Assembly (NCBI GenBank): GCA_039545275.1
Contig: BCHS01000002.1
Location: forward strand, 1,488,001-1,552,000
Direction: 5' to 3'
DNA from: Pseudomicrostroma phylloplanum
Taxonomy: Eukaryota > Basidiomycota > Exobasidiomycetes > Microstromatales
DNA: 64,000 bases
This document shows, in pieces, positions 45,501-55,970 of this stretch; the stretch's first letter is position 1; each line of letters starts with the position of its first letter. A model generated the notes under the pieces. The model searched no databases. It had not been told where the DNA came from and worked only from the letters and a program-made list of their open reading frames with translations. A program made the translations under genes and the position numbers.

Positions 45501-47263
45501 ATGTCTGGAGTCGAAGGCGTACGCATCACTGGTGAGTAGCGCAACCCATTGGTCCCACCGGCTCAGGTCACCGGGTCTCCCATACGGCGTCTCCAGATGC
45601 CGGAGTGTACCGGCAGTTGACCATATCCAACATCGCAGCAACCGAACACTCGCTCACCTTGCTTCTTTCCTGACGTCGCATCACAGGCCGCATTGAGGCC
45701 GCCCACGAGAAGATCCTCACAGCCGATGCTGTGCAGTTCCTCGCTACTCTCCACCGCAACTTCGACGCTACTCGTCAGCAAAATCTGCGAAACAGGCAGC
45801 TGAGGCAGACGCGCTTCGACGGAGGTGCCCTGCCCGACTTCCTGCCCGAGACTGCTCACATCCGAGAGAACAAGACATGGAAGTGCGCTCCCCCTGCTCC
45901 CGGTCTCCGTGACCGAAGGGTGGAGATCACTGGACCCGTCGACAAGAAGATGGTCATCAATGCCCTCAACTCGGGTGCTTACACCTACATGGCCGACTTT
46001 GAAGACTCAAACTCGCCCACTTGGGCCAACAACCTCGATGGCCAGGTCAACATGAACCTCGCCATCACCCGCAAGATCGACTTTACTCAGCAGTCCAACG
46101 GTAAGAGCTACAAGCTCAAGCCCGAGGGTCAGACGGCCACGCTCATTATCCGACCACGAGGATGGCACCTGAACGAGGAGCACTTCATCGTCGACGGCAA
46201 GCCCATGTCGGCCAGTCTCTTCGACTTTGGTCTCTACTTCTTCCACAATGCTCAGGAGCTCGTGAACCGCGGCTTCGGACCTTACTTCTACCTGCCCAAG
46301 ATGGAGTCGCACATCGAGGCTCGTCTCTGGAACGACGCCTTCAACTTCTCTCAGGACTACATCAAGATGCCCCGCGGTACCATCCGAGGTACCGTGCTGA
46401 TTGAGACCATCACTGCCGTCTTTGAGATGGATGAGATCCTGTACGAGCTGCGAGACCACTCTTCGGGTCTCAACTGTGGTCGATGGGACTACATCTTCTC
46501 CTTCATCAAGCGCCAGCGATACAACAAGAACGCAGTCCTGCCCGACCGTAGCGATGTCACCATGACTGTGCCCTTCATGAACTCTTACGTCGACCTGCTC
46601 ATCAAGACGTGTCACAACCGACACGTGGCCGCCATTGGTGGTATGGCTGCTCAGATCCCCATCAAGGGTGACGAGAAGGCCAACGCAGCAGCCATGGACA
46701 AGGTTCGCAACGACAAGCTGCGCGAGGTCCAGAAGGGTCACGACGGTACCTGGGTCGCCCACCCCGCCTTGGTCACCATCGCTCTGGAGGTCTTCAATGC
46801 CAACATGAAGGGACCCAACCAGTACTTCAAGCGCCGCGACGAGGTCAGCGTCACCGCTCTGGACCTCCTCAACGCCAACGTCCCCGGCAAGATCACCGAG
46901 GGTGGTGCCCGTGCCAATGTGTCAGCTCTGCTGGGTTACTGTGCCAACTGGATGGGTGGTGTAGGCTGTGTGCCCATCAACTTCTCCATGGAGGACGCAG
47001 CGACGGCCGAGATCTCGCGTCTGATGCTCTGGCAGTGGTGCTACCACGGCGCCTCTACCTCCGACGGCAAGAAGATTACTCCTCAGTTTGTGGACCAGCT
47101 TCTGGACGAGGAGGCAAAGAAGCTCGACAAGCTCGACGCAAAGAGGGTGGACACGGCAAAGAGGTACCTCTCGGAACAGGTGCGCGCAAAGGCACCCTCG
47201 GAGTTCCTCACCACCGACCTCACCCCCTTCCTCGACGACAATGCTGCACCTGCTCGTCTGTAG
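45501..47263 (+). CDS. MLS1: Malate synthase (glyoxylate cycle)
   Basis: Two exons (45501-45531 and 45687-47263), 535 residues, the normal length for the A isoform. Condenses acetyl-CoA with glyoxylate to malate so that the cell can grow on two-carbon compounds and fatty acids. Seen: [12 protein letters not shown], the signature [65 protein letters not shown] and the acidic C-terminal active-site region. The protein ends in Ala-Arg-Leu, which fits the type 1 peroxisomal targeting consensus. Exon 1 is only 31 bases; its junction (ACT G|GC) gives [15 protein letters not shown] in phase. Confidence 0.97.
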
Positions 47264-47522
47264 ACGTGCGAGGTGTAGTGTGAAAGTTTTGTAAGGGAGC
47301 GGGAGGAAGTGCCTGTAGTGATCCGAACTGTATCTGGCCTTTGTCCATTGAGGTTTTCCTGTCTGGTTCGCCCTGCTGTCCCACACTTGTACTGGACTGT
47401 TGAAAAATAGGAAGCTCGAAACCGAACATCGCTAGCCGTCTGAAGTCGCCTGCATGTATGAAAGTGACTTTCATTGCTGCTCTTCTCGAAAGACAAGACA
47501 TGAGTCTTTGGGTCTTTGAGTC

Positions 47523-48825
47523 TTACCACACTTCCTGTCGCCTCTTCCTCTCCCTCCTTCCCAAAGTTCCCCACACCTCCTCCTTGCCCTCCTCCTCTCC
47601 CTGCAGGCTCTTCCACACCTGCGAGATGCTCTCCTTTGACCCCTCCGTCCACTCTGACCGGAAGAAGTGGATTCCAACTGGCTCGAGACCGTTGGTGGAG
47701 ATATACTCGCGCAGGTCGAAGTTGGAGCGCTTGATGGGTGCGGTAGGAGCGGAAGATGAGGTCTGCTCGGCGAGGAGCGTTACGTAGCGGTGCTTTGCGG
47801 AGCCTTTGGCTGGGTATGGCGCGACGTAAGGGAGAGCTGCTTGCCCGCCTAGAAGCGAGCCGGGAGTCAGCAGACGAGGCTGAGATGCTGATAGGCTGAT
47901 ATCCGTCCTGCAAGAGAGAATGTATGAGTGCGTCAGAGGGCCAGACTGGCATCAGGAGGGCATGTCCACGCTGCCATCTACTCACACTAGCCAGTGTGCA
48001 TGAGTCACCAATTTGCCCTCCTCATCCGGTCGGTCTAGATCCAACATAAGCAGCGTGTACTTCTTGCTCTCTCCGCCATTGAAACTGGTCAGCCTCAGGG
48101 TCGGCTGCTCCACGAGGTGACGTTGGTCGATCAGCACACCAGGGAGAACATCACCCGAAGGCGCAGGTGTGGAGACTTGCGGTGTGTGGTCCGACACGCC
48201 AGGTCCGGTAGGTGAGCCGAGGATGAGCTGGAGATCAACGGTGGGCACTATCGATGCCACGGAGTCCGGGAGAACGTACTGATCCCTCAGTCGCTCAATC
48301 TGAGCAGGAGAGGAAGTGAGGTCAGCGTCGTACGCTACGGGCTAGCTGCAGAGCATCGCCCCCACTCACCAGCTTGTCCAACGAGCCACATTTCCTCCAT
48401 GCCCTCTCCCTGAGATGCCGCACGACCGGGCTCTTCAAATCCAGATCATCCTCTGCAGTGTTCTCAAATGCCCAGCGGACCTGTGGGTCATTGATCTGAC
48501 TAGCCACTGTCAGACTCTCGATGACGGCAGCAGTCTCGGGTGAGGCTGACGAGGAGGAGGACTGCAGCTCGGTGATGCGTCTCTTGAGAGATGCTTGGTG
48601 GGAAGAGATGAAATGAAGAGCTTCATCGTAGGCTGGCGAAACACCGGGAGCAAGACGGGGAGACCATGAGGACGAGGAAGTAGAGGAAGATGGCTCAGAG
48701 CTGCTGCTGCCACTACTGCTGGATGAGGATGCTGTAGCGTGGGTGGCCAGGCTCCTCTGACTCTGATGGAGCAACGAGCGTATCGCTCTTGATGACGCTC
48801 GTGACGTCCTTTGTAGGCTGGCCAT
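47523..48825 (-). CDS. MRPL35: Mitochondrial large-subunit ribosomal protein mL38 (PEBP fold)
   Basis: Three exons on the minus strand (48825-48370, 48299-47986, 47907-47523), 384 residues. Structural protein of the mitochondrial ribosome large subunit, built on a phosphatidylethanolamine-binding-protein fold. Seen: a basic Ser-rich mitochondrial N-terminus, the conserved entry block QINDPQVRWAFENTAED with VVRHLRERAWRKCGSLDKLI, then the PEBP core TLLMLDLDRPDEEGKLVTHA, HWLVTDISLS, ALPYVAPYPAKGSAKHRYV and FDLREYI. Exon joins restore DKL|IERLRDQYV and HWLV|TDIS. Starts head-to-head with PEX13. Confidence 0.9.
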
Positions 48826-49180
48826 GGTGTCTTTAAGATGGGGTGAATGACAAGGAACGAGGAGCGGTAGATGGCGTCTGAGCTACCCGCCTACCATCCT
48901 ACGTCTGCCAAAGCTTCTGACACTCTTTCCTTGGCCTGCCTCACAAAAGTTGCGCGCGCGGCTCCGAGTCTTCGGCTCGATTCAGGCGCCTCGGATACCG
49001 GCAATGCCTCCACGACCATCCTCCGTCACGCCCTTCCCTGCCCGTACTCGCTAGTGGCCAGATCACAGCCATACCCGACCTCTCGACTCACACTAACCTC
49101 GAACATCTCTCACAGTGGCTACCTGTCCCGTATCCGGAAGAGCCGGCGGTTCCTGTCCCGCCTCGTCGTCAAATAAGCAG
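48826..49180. promoter_or_regulatory. Divergent promoter spacer, mL38 / PEX13
   Basis: 355 bases between the two start codons. A small plus frame (48871-49176) crosses it but shows no conserved sequence; it is not called. No TATA box seen. Confidence 0.5.
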
Positions 49181-50712
49181 ATGGTCGCACCACTAAAGCC
49201 ATGGGAGAGGGCCGGCGCAGCCGGTACATCCGCAACCTCGGCATCCGTTGCGCCTTCAGCGTCAGCAGCATTCGGTAGCTCTGCGGCTGATCTGGGAAGC
49301 TCTTCGCAGATCTCAGCTGCGCCAGCGGTGCCAGAGCGGCCTTCTACACTCGGAGGCGTGGGCGGAGTCGGTAAGTCGGAGGGAGGGCAGGGAGGCTCTG
49401 GCTTACGCTGAGGTTGTTAGGTGTCGTAGTCTGACACACCTCTCTCCTCGGTTCGCTCATACGCAGATCCGTATGGAGCGACCTCAACATATGGCAGGAC
49501 AGGAGGCGCCATGGGCGGCTATGGTGGAGCCGGCTACGGAAGTTCGCTCGGCGCGGGCGGATACTCGCCCTACTCCCGCATGGGCGGGTACGGAAGCTAT
49601 GGCATGGGTGGTTACGGCGGCTTGGGAGGTCTGGGTGGATATGGAGCAGGGTACGGTGCCGGTGGCTATGGCATGGGAGGCTACGGTGGCATGGGAGGGT
49701 ATGGCATGGGCGGCATGGGCGGTATGGGCATGGGTGGCGGAATGCCTGGGATGGGCGGTCCAGGGGATGCTTCCCTCACGCAGAGGATGGAGTCTGGCAC
49801 CCAGGCCACCTTTGAGCTCATCTCGAGCATCGTCGGCGCTTTTGGAGGCTTCGCACAGATGCTTGAGAGCACCTTCATGGCTACCCACTCGAGCTTCTTC
49901 GCCATGGTCGGTGTAGCGGATCAATTCGCTTCATTGAGGAATTACTTAGGTCAGGTGCTGTCGATCTTCGCGCTGGCCAGGTACCTGAAGAACCTCCTGC
50001 TCAGGCTGACGGGTCGAGCACCCGCTATCGATCTCAACGCAAAGGATTTCCAAGACTTTGCTACAGCCAAAGCCTCAGGTCAAGCAGCAGCCGCCAAGCC
50101 GAGCAAGAGACCCCTCGTCCTCTTCTTCCTGGCCGTCGTCGGTCTGCCATACCTGATGGGCAAGTTGGTACGGCTCATCACTGCGAGACAAGAGGCAGAG
50201 CGACTGCGCCTCGAAGCAGAGGGACAGGGACAGGCACAACCGGGTATGGGGATGCTGCCTGGCCAGCAGGGTGGTGGAATGATCCAGCCTGGAGAGGGTA
50301 CAGCAGTAGACCCCAGCAAGCTCACCTTTGTGAGGGCTCTCTACCCGTACACCTCTTCTGATCCGCTAGAGCTCAGTCTCAAGCAAAACGACATCGTAGC
50401 AATTCTCAGCAAGGTGGATCCACAGACGGGGGCGGAGAGTGCCTGGTGGAGGGGGCGGACAAGAGATGGACGAGTGGGCTGGTTCCCCAGCACGTGAGTA
50501 GACCATTTCTCAGAGGCACAAGGTTGTCTCGAGGTCATTGCGACTGACTTGCTTGCGGTTCACATTAACCTCACAGCTACGTCGAGTCGCTAGAGACGGC
50601 CAAGGAGCGGGCGTCAAAAGCAGCAGCAGCGGGACCGGAGCCGGCAGCCGGGGCTAAGGAGGCGAGCTCTGCAGCTCCTTCGATACCTGCAAGCACGGCC
50701 GCCAAGACATGA
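49181..50712 (+). CDS. PEX13: Peroxin PEX13, docking-complex membrane protein
   Basis: Three exons (49181-49370, 49467-50493, 50577-50712), 450 residues. Peroxisomal membrane protein that docks cargo receptors Pex5 and Pex7 with Pex14 during matrix protein import. Seen: N-terminal KPWE block, a Gly/Tyr/Met-rich YG-repeat region (exon 2 start, residues about 65-165), a hydrophobic stretch FASLRNYLGQVLSIFALARY, a second one LVLFFLAVVGLPYLMGKLV, and a C-terminal SH3 domain with ALYPYTSSDPLELSLKQNDI, WWRGRTRDGRVGWFPSTYVE. The SH3 end is completed only by the last exon (AC|C TAC GTC). The tail after SH3 is Ala/Ser-rich. The malate synthase 2 kb away ends in a peroxisomal signal that would depend on this machinery. 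Confidence 0.94.
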
Positions 50713-51313
50713 TGACAATGACGACCGGCCTTTCTTGTATTGATACGTTGCAAATCATTTCTCCATTACTAAAGGCGAGCTTCGGCGCCGCTCTTCCGTT
50801 ATGAGGCGCGCATAAGCGCGAACAATTCGATGTGTCGATCGGTACCGACCACAGGGTCCACCCCGCGTCCGACTCAAGGCGCATGGTCATGTGCAGGGTG
50901 CTTGGCAGATCGATCATCGTCCCTAGACCCTCATTGGACGAAATATATCGGCTTTCCCCGGTAGAATTCTACCAAGCTGTAGCGAGCTGCGATGCATCGT
51001 AGTCTACAATGCATTGCAGTACGCGCTTCCCCACGCTTTTCCGGCTACTTCGCTAGACTCTCTCGCTTACCGTCTCTTTTGGCCGCGTGCGACAACTCTG
51101 GTAAGGAGATATAGACGTGTCAAACCAGGAGACCCTCGCGACTCATCGGGTCAAGAAGCAGGTTAGGCCGAAGGTTGTATGGTCCCCACAGGCAGGTCAA
51201 TCCCAGGTGCCTGACATCAGAGAGCTGCGAGGTGTGGGTGCTTCCGGTACAGCCGATGCTCTCTCTCGCTCGCTCGATGCTTTGCCGGTGCCGCCGTCTT
51301 TGCCGGGCGGGCC

Positions 51314-51332
51314 AAGGCAAGGCAAGGCAAGG
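51314..51332. repeat. AAGGC tandem repeat
   Basis: Nearly four perfect AAGGC units in the gene-poor region. Similar GGCA-type runs occur at 6361-6376 and 12711-12723, also outside genes. Confidence 0.85.
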
Positions 51333-53254
51333 ACAGGTCACCTCAGGTAGGTAGGCCCCTTTGTTGCAGCAAGCTCAAGCGCGAGATACGCCCACGTGGC
51401 GCGCCCGAGGTCTTGCCGCGCCGACCGATCCTTGCTCCCTCCTTGGGCTGTCATGAGCAAGGAGCGCCCTTGTCGTCTCGCCGCGCCCCCGTGGTCTGCA
51501 AGGACGCAGCAAGCGTAGTAGTGTGGTGTTCCTGCGTCTGTGGCAAACAAAGATTCCGATCTCGGTGATTCGAGCAAACAAGGGAACACGCAGTAAACAA
51601 GGCAAGTGGGGGGGGGGAAACTCCGAGGCAAAGTGAGGGTAGGGACTCACGGAGATATTAGCTTTCAGTCTGGGCCGAAAGCTATTCACGCAAACAACGT
51701 GGCAGGCAGCAGCTACTGTAGTGCGCAAGTACACGGAGGTGGCGTGCGACAAAGGTGGGAGGATAGCGAGGTCCCGTCCGATACGGTGCGCGGAGCACCC
51801 GGTGGGTCCGCGGGCGTAGCGTGGGGTGTCCCCCCGCCATCCAGGTCCGAAGATCTCGGATTGGACAAAGCGGACCTGGACTTCGCGCCTTCACACGCGG
51901 CACACAGACACGGGACAATGGCCACCACCCTCACCCACCTTGATCGCACTTCGGCGAACTTCCGGACAGTCGCCGATGTCAAACTGTTAAGCGACTCACA
52001 GAGTTGGGCCATGCCGAGACAAATTGGATTAACCTTGCTCTCAGGATCTCAGGTTTGTCAACATGGCAACAGCGCCGGGCTCTGGCTCATCCCCCCAAGC
52101 GAGGTGATCGTGGGTGAAGTCACGAAAAGATACACATCACTTTACGAAGCTGGGTGACACGTTGCAATGTACAGTAGACGCTTGGCCACCTTCTCTCGTG
52201 CAAGCATGACGGCTTCACGCGCTCGCTTCTTTGGTTCCTGCGACGAGCTGGTTCAGGCTGCCTTCTACGGTGCTGTTCGCTTCTGCTCGTTGCCAGTGCG
52301 TGTGCATGCGTTTCAACCGCGTGTGCACGAAGCGAAGCACGTTTCTCGCGACGGGCATCTTTCTCACGGCGTCTTCTTGTGCTTGATCGTGCGTCCTCGG
52401 TGCAAAGTGCTAATTATGGGGTGATTCGATTAGCTGCGAAACAAGGGTACAGGGGCGTCGGACCTTTGACATGTAGACGCCGTGCTGGCCCAGTGCCTGC
52501 GCCTTTTGTCGACGCGTGCGGGAAGTGTGGCTGAAGGGGGTGAGCCGGCCCGCCTTTCTGCGCCACACGCCCAGACCTGTCGTCTGCTGCAGCCTGCGCC
52601 TGATGCGGCGGGGGGNTGAGGGACTAGGGACCACTCACTGGCGCAGCCGATTGATCGTTTCTTCCGGCCGACCGGCAAGCCCCTCCTTTACTGGGTACTT
52701 GGCTAGTCTTCCCATCCAGGACAGCATACACCGGCCCACAACGCCGATGCCCTGTATGCGGAGGATCTGTTGACGCCCTGATCGGACACGAGCCGAGGCA
52801 GCAGGCCCATTTCCCGATGCTTGTCCGGAAGTCCCATGGCTGTCAATGCCTCCTCGGCTCATCTGCCCGTCGGGGTGCCACTCCTTCGCACGAGTGCAAT
52901 CGGCCGGGCGCATGAAAAGATGGCCGGATAGGGACCCCCCCCACGTCCGCCGCCAGCCACCCTCCCCGTTCTTTGTCTGGCGTACCTAGGGACAAGGGCA
53001 AGGGCGCGAATTTTCAGTGCCAAACTTCTACCCAGCAGCTCGGCTGCCTCGTGCTACAGCCTGCCAGGGCAGGTTAGCAAAGGGAGCAAGACAAGGTCTT
53101 GGCCAAAGATGAGGTGCACCCAGCAGTAGCACAGAGGTTCGGAAGAAGCTCATCGGGGGGCTACCAGCCTACTGCAAGATCACTCGAAAGATACTTAACT
53201 GGCGACCTCTACCCCCCTCCTCTCCCATTTTTTCTCCGTACACAAACACTCCTC

Positions 53255-53290
53255 TCTTATCCTTCTCTCTCTCTTTCTCTCTCTCACCTT
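53255..53290 (+). repeat. CT-rich leader before the secreted protein
   Basis: Run of CTCTCT/CTTTCT units starting about 70 bases before the ATG. CT-rich blocks just upstream of starts are typical of strongly expressed fungal genes. Confidence 0.65.
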
Positions 53291-53327
53291 CACTCAATCC
53301 ACCTTCACTCACTCTTCTATCTTCAAG

Positions 53328-53787
53328 ATGCAGTTCACCACCGCCTTCGTCGCCGCCGTCGCCGCCCTCTCCACCATGGCCCTCGCCGCCCCCATCGAGT
53401 CCCGAGGTGATGTTGTGAGTATCTGGACAATTCCGAGCCTCGATAGATATCCATGATCCAGTCACTGATTGCTTCTGCGGACTCCTTCCTCTTTTTCAGC
53501 ACTCCGGAACTGCCACCTACTTCTACCAGGGCGGTAACCCCGGCTCTTGCGGTAACTACAACTCCGACGACGCCTGGATCGTCGCCGTCTCTGGCGACAA
53601 GCACGACTCGTCCAACTGTGGCAAGACCATCACCATCGAGTACAACGGTGTCCAGAAGGTCGCCACCATTGCCGACACCTGCCCCGGCTGCGGCTTCTAC
53701 GACCTCGACCTCAGCTCTGGTCTCTTCGGCTCTTTCGCCGACCACTCTCTGGGTGAGCTCTCCATCAAGTGGTGGGCCAACTGGTAA
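53328..53787 (+). CDS. Small secreted RlpA/expansin-like double-psi beta-barrel protein
   Basis: Two exons (53328-53414 and 53500-53787), 124 residues. N-terminus MQFTTAFVAAVAALSTMALA is a clear signal peptide, with cleavage likely after LAA. The mature part is a single double-psi beta-barrel domain of the barwin/expansin/RlpA type: SGTATYFYQGGNPGSCGNYN, DDAWIVAVSGDKHD, CGKTITIEY and VATIADTCPGCGFYDLDLS, with six or so Cys and the conserved DxCPxCxxxDLDLS. It lacks the second carbohydrate-binding domain of true expansins. In fungi such proteins are secreted, often highly expressed and some act on plants or as inhibitors; the role here is not known. It stands alone, with 2.6 kb of gene-free sequence upstream. 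Confidence 0.92.
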
Positions 53788-54552
53788 ATGGTTCTCGATG
53801 TGAGCTTGGCATCCTAGCGACGTCAACTCACTTCGGTTCCTCGCATCGGCGCTAGCGATAGACTTCTCTACTAGAAAAAAGGTCAGCGGAAAACCGGTTT
53901 CCTCCCCTGGCCTCAAGTGCACAAGACGCCGCAACTCGGCACTAGAAGCACACAGTTTCTCATTCTCGTCACGCGTCACACAACTTTTCCATGCCCTACT
54001 CATTCGACCCATGACACTGCAAGTCGCTTGCGACTTCCAGTACCCTCTTCAAGCCACACCCACACACACACATAGGATGTCGATGCCAGCTCGGTCACCT
54101 TCCAGCTGCTGCTCCATCTGCTCTTCATACTTCAAAACCGGGAAGCCTCCTGTTCCCACCCTTTTTATCCGTGGTCGATCTCTTGAGATCGTCCCTCTTT
54201 CGCCCCATCCACTTCGCGCGTCTTGAGCCCTAGCGGTTTTAAGATGACGATGCAACTTGGCCGGCCCATCTCTCTCTCTCACACCCATATGTAGCATCAC
54301 TCTGCCTCTATCTCATCTGTGTCACGCAATTAGACGTTTACACGATCTTTCACTTTACTCCTACTCGAGTGCTCTACCGTCTGATCGCCTGTGACTTGAC
54401 CGACATCTCTACATCGTTCACGCGACGCGGACACTCTGTTCCCACCAACGCGATGGTCGATCTAGAAACGACAAGAAACGCCAAGGCCAAGTATCGAATG
54501 GTATAGATTACATATGAGAAAACGTGCTCCTGTACTCCCATGCTCCCCTTCG
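53788..54552. other. Convergent spacer, secreted protein / RRG7
   Basis: 0.77 kb between two converging stops. More AT-rich than its neighbours, with a short CA run near 54056-54072. No gene seen. Confidence 0.6.
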
Positions 54553-55659
54553 CTAGCCCACGATCTCCACCCCGTCCCAGAGCAAGAAGGGCGCCTCTCC
54601 TCCGCCTTCTTCCAGACTGCGTCTAGTACCGACCGAGAGGCGACCTGCCAATGGATCCCGCTGCCTTGCTATTCCCCTGCTGCCGCCGCTGATGCCGGTA
54701 CGTAGCTTCGAGGATAGGAGAATGGAGATGGGACGCATGACCGCTGTCTCCTGTTGTGTTTCCTCAACAGTAGCACTCGCGACCGGAGTTGGGGGAGGCG
54801 AGGTAGAAGTCTGTGATGCAGTTGCAGCGGCAGACGCAATCGCCTCTCTGCTCTGACTAGCTTGCGGATCATCACCTAGAGTGAGTCCCTCCAAAGCCAG
54901 GCGTCTGCTGACCTCCTCCGGCAGGGGCAGGTGGACGAGCATGACGTTGCCCTCGACTTGGTTCGTGGCTTGAAGCATAGTCTGTTTCGAGAAGCCCGAT
55001 GAGGAGCAGAGGATGGCCAGGATACTCGTCGAGGTCAAGGTCGGGGGGACGCTACCGCCAGGCTCGGCGGAGAGGTGCGGTTCTGCGACCGCACTTCCCT
55101 CGACCCCTAGACCCACTTTGACATCCTCCTGTGTATCTTCCCCATTTCGAAGACTGCGTGTAATCCGGCCCATGACGCCCTCTAGCTCGCGCAAGATCAC
55201 CGGGCCGAGCTTCTTCTCCTTGAGTCGATTCGTGGCCTTGCACTGCACCACTACCCTCACCCTCCTCTCTCCACCCCTGTGTGACTCCTCTTCCTCTCCG
55301 CTACCGCTAGACTGCGATTGAGATGGCGAAGAAGAAGAAGAGGCACTAGCGGCGGCTGCCAGATCTGCAGGCTGGATCCACCCACGCAGATCCACGCCCC
55401 GGTCCCCTGCTCCACCTACTTGCTGCAATGTGAGGCCGGGGATGAGACGCTGCAGACTTGCGAGACAGTGTGCCTCGTAGAGTGTTCCCAGTGCGTGCGT
55501 TGTCAGTCCTCGGGATGCAGCCACAGGAGACGCCCAGATGGGCTGCGAGGTTCTGCTGAGACATCGGCCGGGGAGCCGGCATAGTAGGAGGTTCCGGGGC
55601 ATATAGCTGCTAGTGGGTGCTGCATGACCGGTGCAGGAGGGCAGGAGGCGGGGGATCAT
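54553..55659 (-). CDS. RRG7: RRG7-like mitochondrial protein (Mrr-type nuclease fold)
   Basis: Single exon; 368 residues from ATG 55659 (the frame is open to ATG 55707). Resembles fungal Required for Respiratory Growth 7, a mitochondrial protein of unknown reaction. Seen: a basic presequence (MIPRLL ... MPRNLLLCRLPGR), then the core HALGTLYEAHCLASLQRLIP, GGAGDRGVDLRGWI and, after a Ser/Glu insertion, VRVVVQCKATNR. The GDxGxD ... QxK arrangement is that of a restriction-endonuclease-like PD-(D/E)xK fold, so a nuclease or former nuclease acting on mitochondrial DNA is plausible. A low-complexity SSSSPSQSQSSGSGEEE insert splits the core. Confidence 0.78.
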   Translation of the reverse strand: MIPRLLPSCTGHAAPTSSYMPRNLLLCRLPGRCLSRTSQPIWASPVAASRGLTTHALGTLYEAHCLASLQRLIPGLTLQQVGGAGDRGVDLRGWIQPADLAAAASASSSSSPSQSQSSGSGEEEESHRGGERRVRVVVQCKATNRLKEKKLGPVILRELEGVMGRITRSLRNGEDTQEDVKVGLGVEGSAVAEPHLSAEPGGSVPPTLTSTSILAILCSSSGFSKQTMLQATNQVEGNVMLVHLPLPEEVSRRLALEGLTLGDDPQASQSREAIASAAATASQTSTSPPPTPVASATVEETQQETAVMRPISILLSSKLRTGISGGSRGIARQRDPLAGRLSVGTRRSLEEGGGEAPFLLWDGVEIVG

Positions 55660-55970
55660 GATAACGCTGCGAAGGAAGTTCACCGCATCGTACCAGTAGG
55701 ACGACAACTTGCCACCACCCCTTTGACACTCTGTGTATGGCTAAGATAGGGAAGCGTAGGCGAGCACTTCAGCAAGTAGGAAGAAGTGGTGGGTGCTAGA
55801 GGGGGGAGTAGGATCAGCGGAAGCAGCCGCGTGGCTAAATGATGAGGCCAGTGTCAACCTGCATGCACCACCCGCCGCGGTAGAAGCTACTTCTCCACAA
55901 TGTACGATGATCTTTATTGTACGAATTCGAAAGACATTGAGGCATACAGCGAAATAGAGCCTCCGATTGC
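55660..55970. other. Spacer between RRG7 and ATG11 genes
   Basis: 311 bases that hold the RRG7 promoter and the 3' end of the ATG11 gene, both on the minus strand. No gene seen. Confidence 0.5.

Larger units (their letters stand above)
50713..53327. other. Gene-poor stretch upstream of the secreted protein gene
   Basis: 2.6 kb with no supportable gene. Contains AAGGCAAGGCAAGGCAAGG (51314-51332), a G run near 51607-51616, one ambiguous base (52616), a C run near 52936-52945 and, at 53255-53290, a CT-rich leader directly before the secreted protein. Frames across it lack protein features. It could be regulatory or the remains of older sequence; nothing here matches a transposon that I can recognise. 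Confidence 0.6.

Noticed and set aside
46007..46762. 251-codon minus frame inside malate synthase
   Set aside because: Shadow of the biased plus-strand gene; Val/Leu/Gly/His-rich without any domain.
48871..49176. Plus frame before PEX13 as an extra N-terminal exon
   Set aside because: The conserved KPWE start of PEX13 lies at ATG 49181 in another frame and no splice pair joins the two sensibly.
51682..52157. Frames near 51606-52157 as a small gene
   Set aside because: No conserved residues, no leader or splice pattern, overlapping frames on both strands of equal quality.
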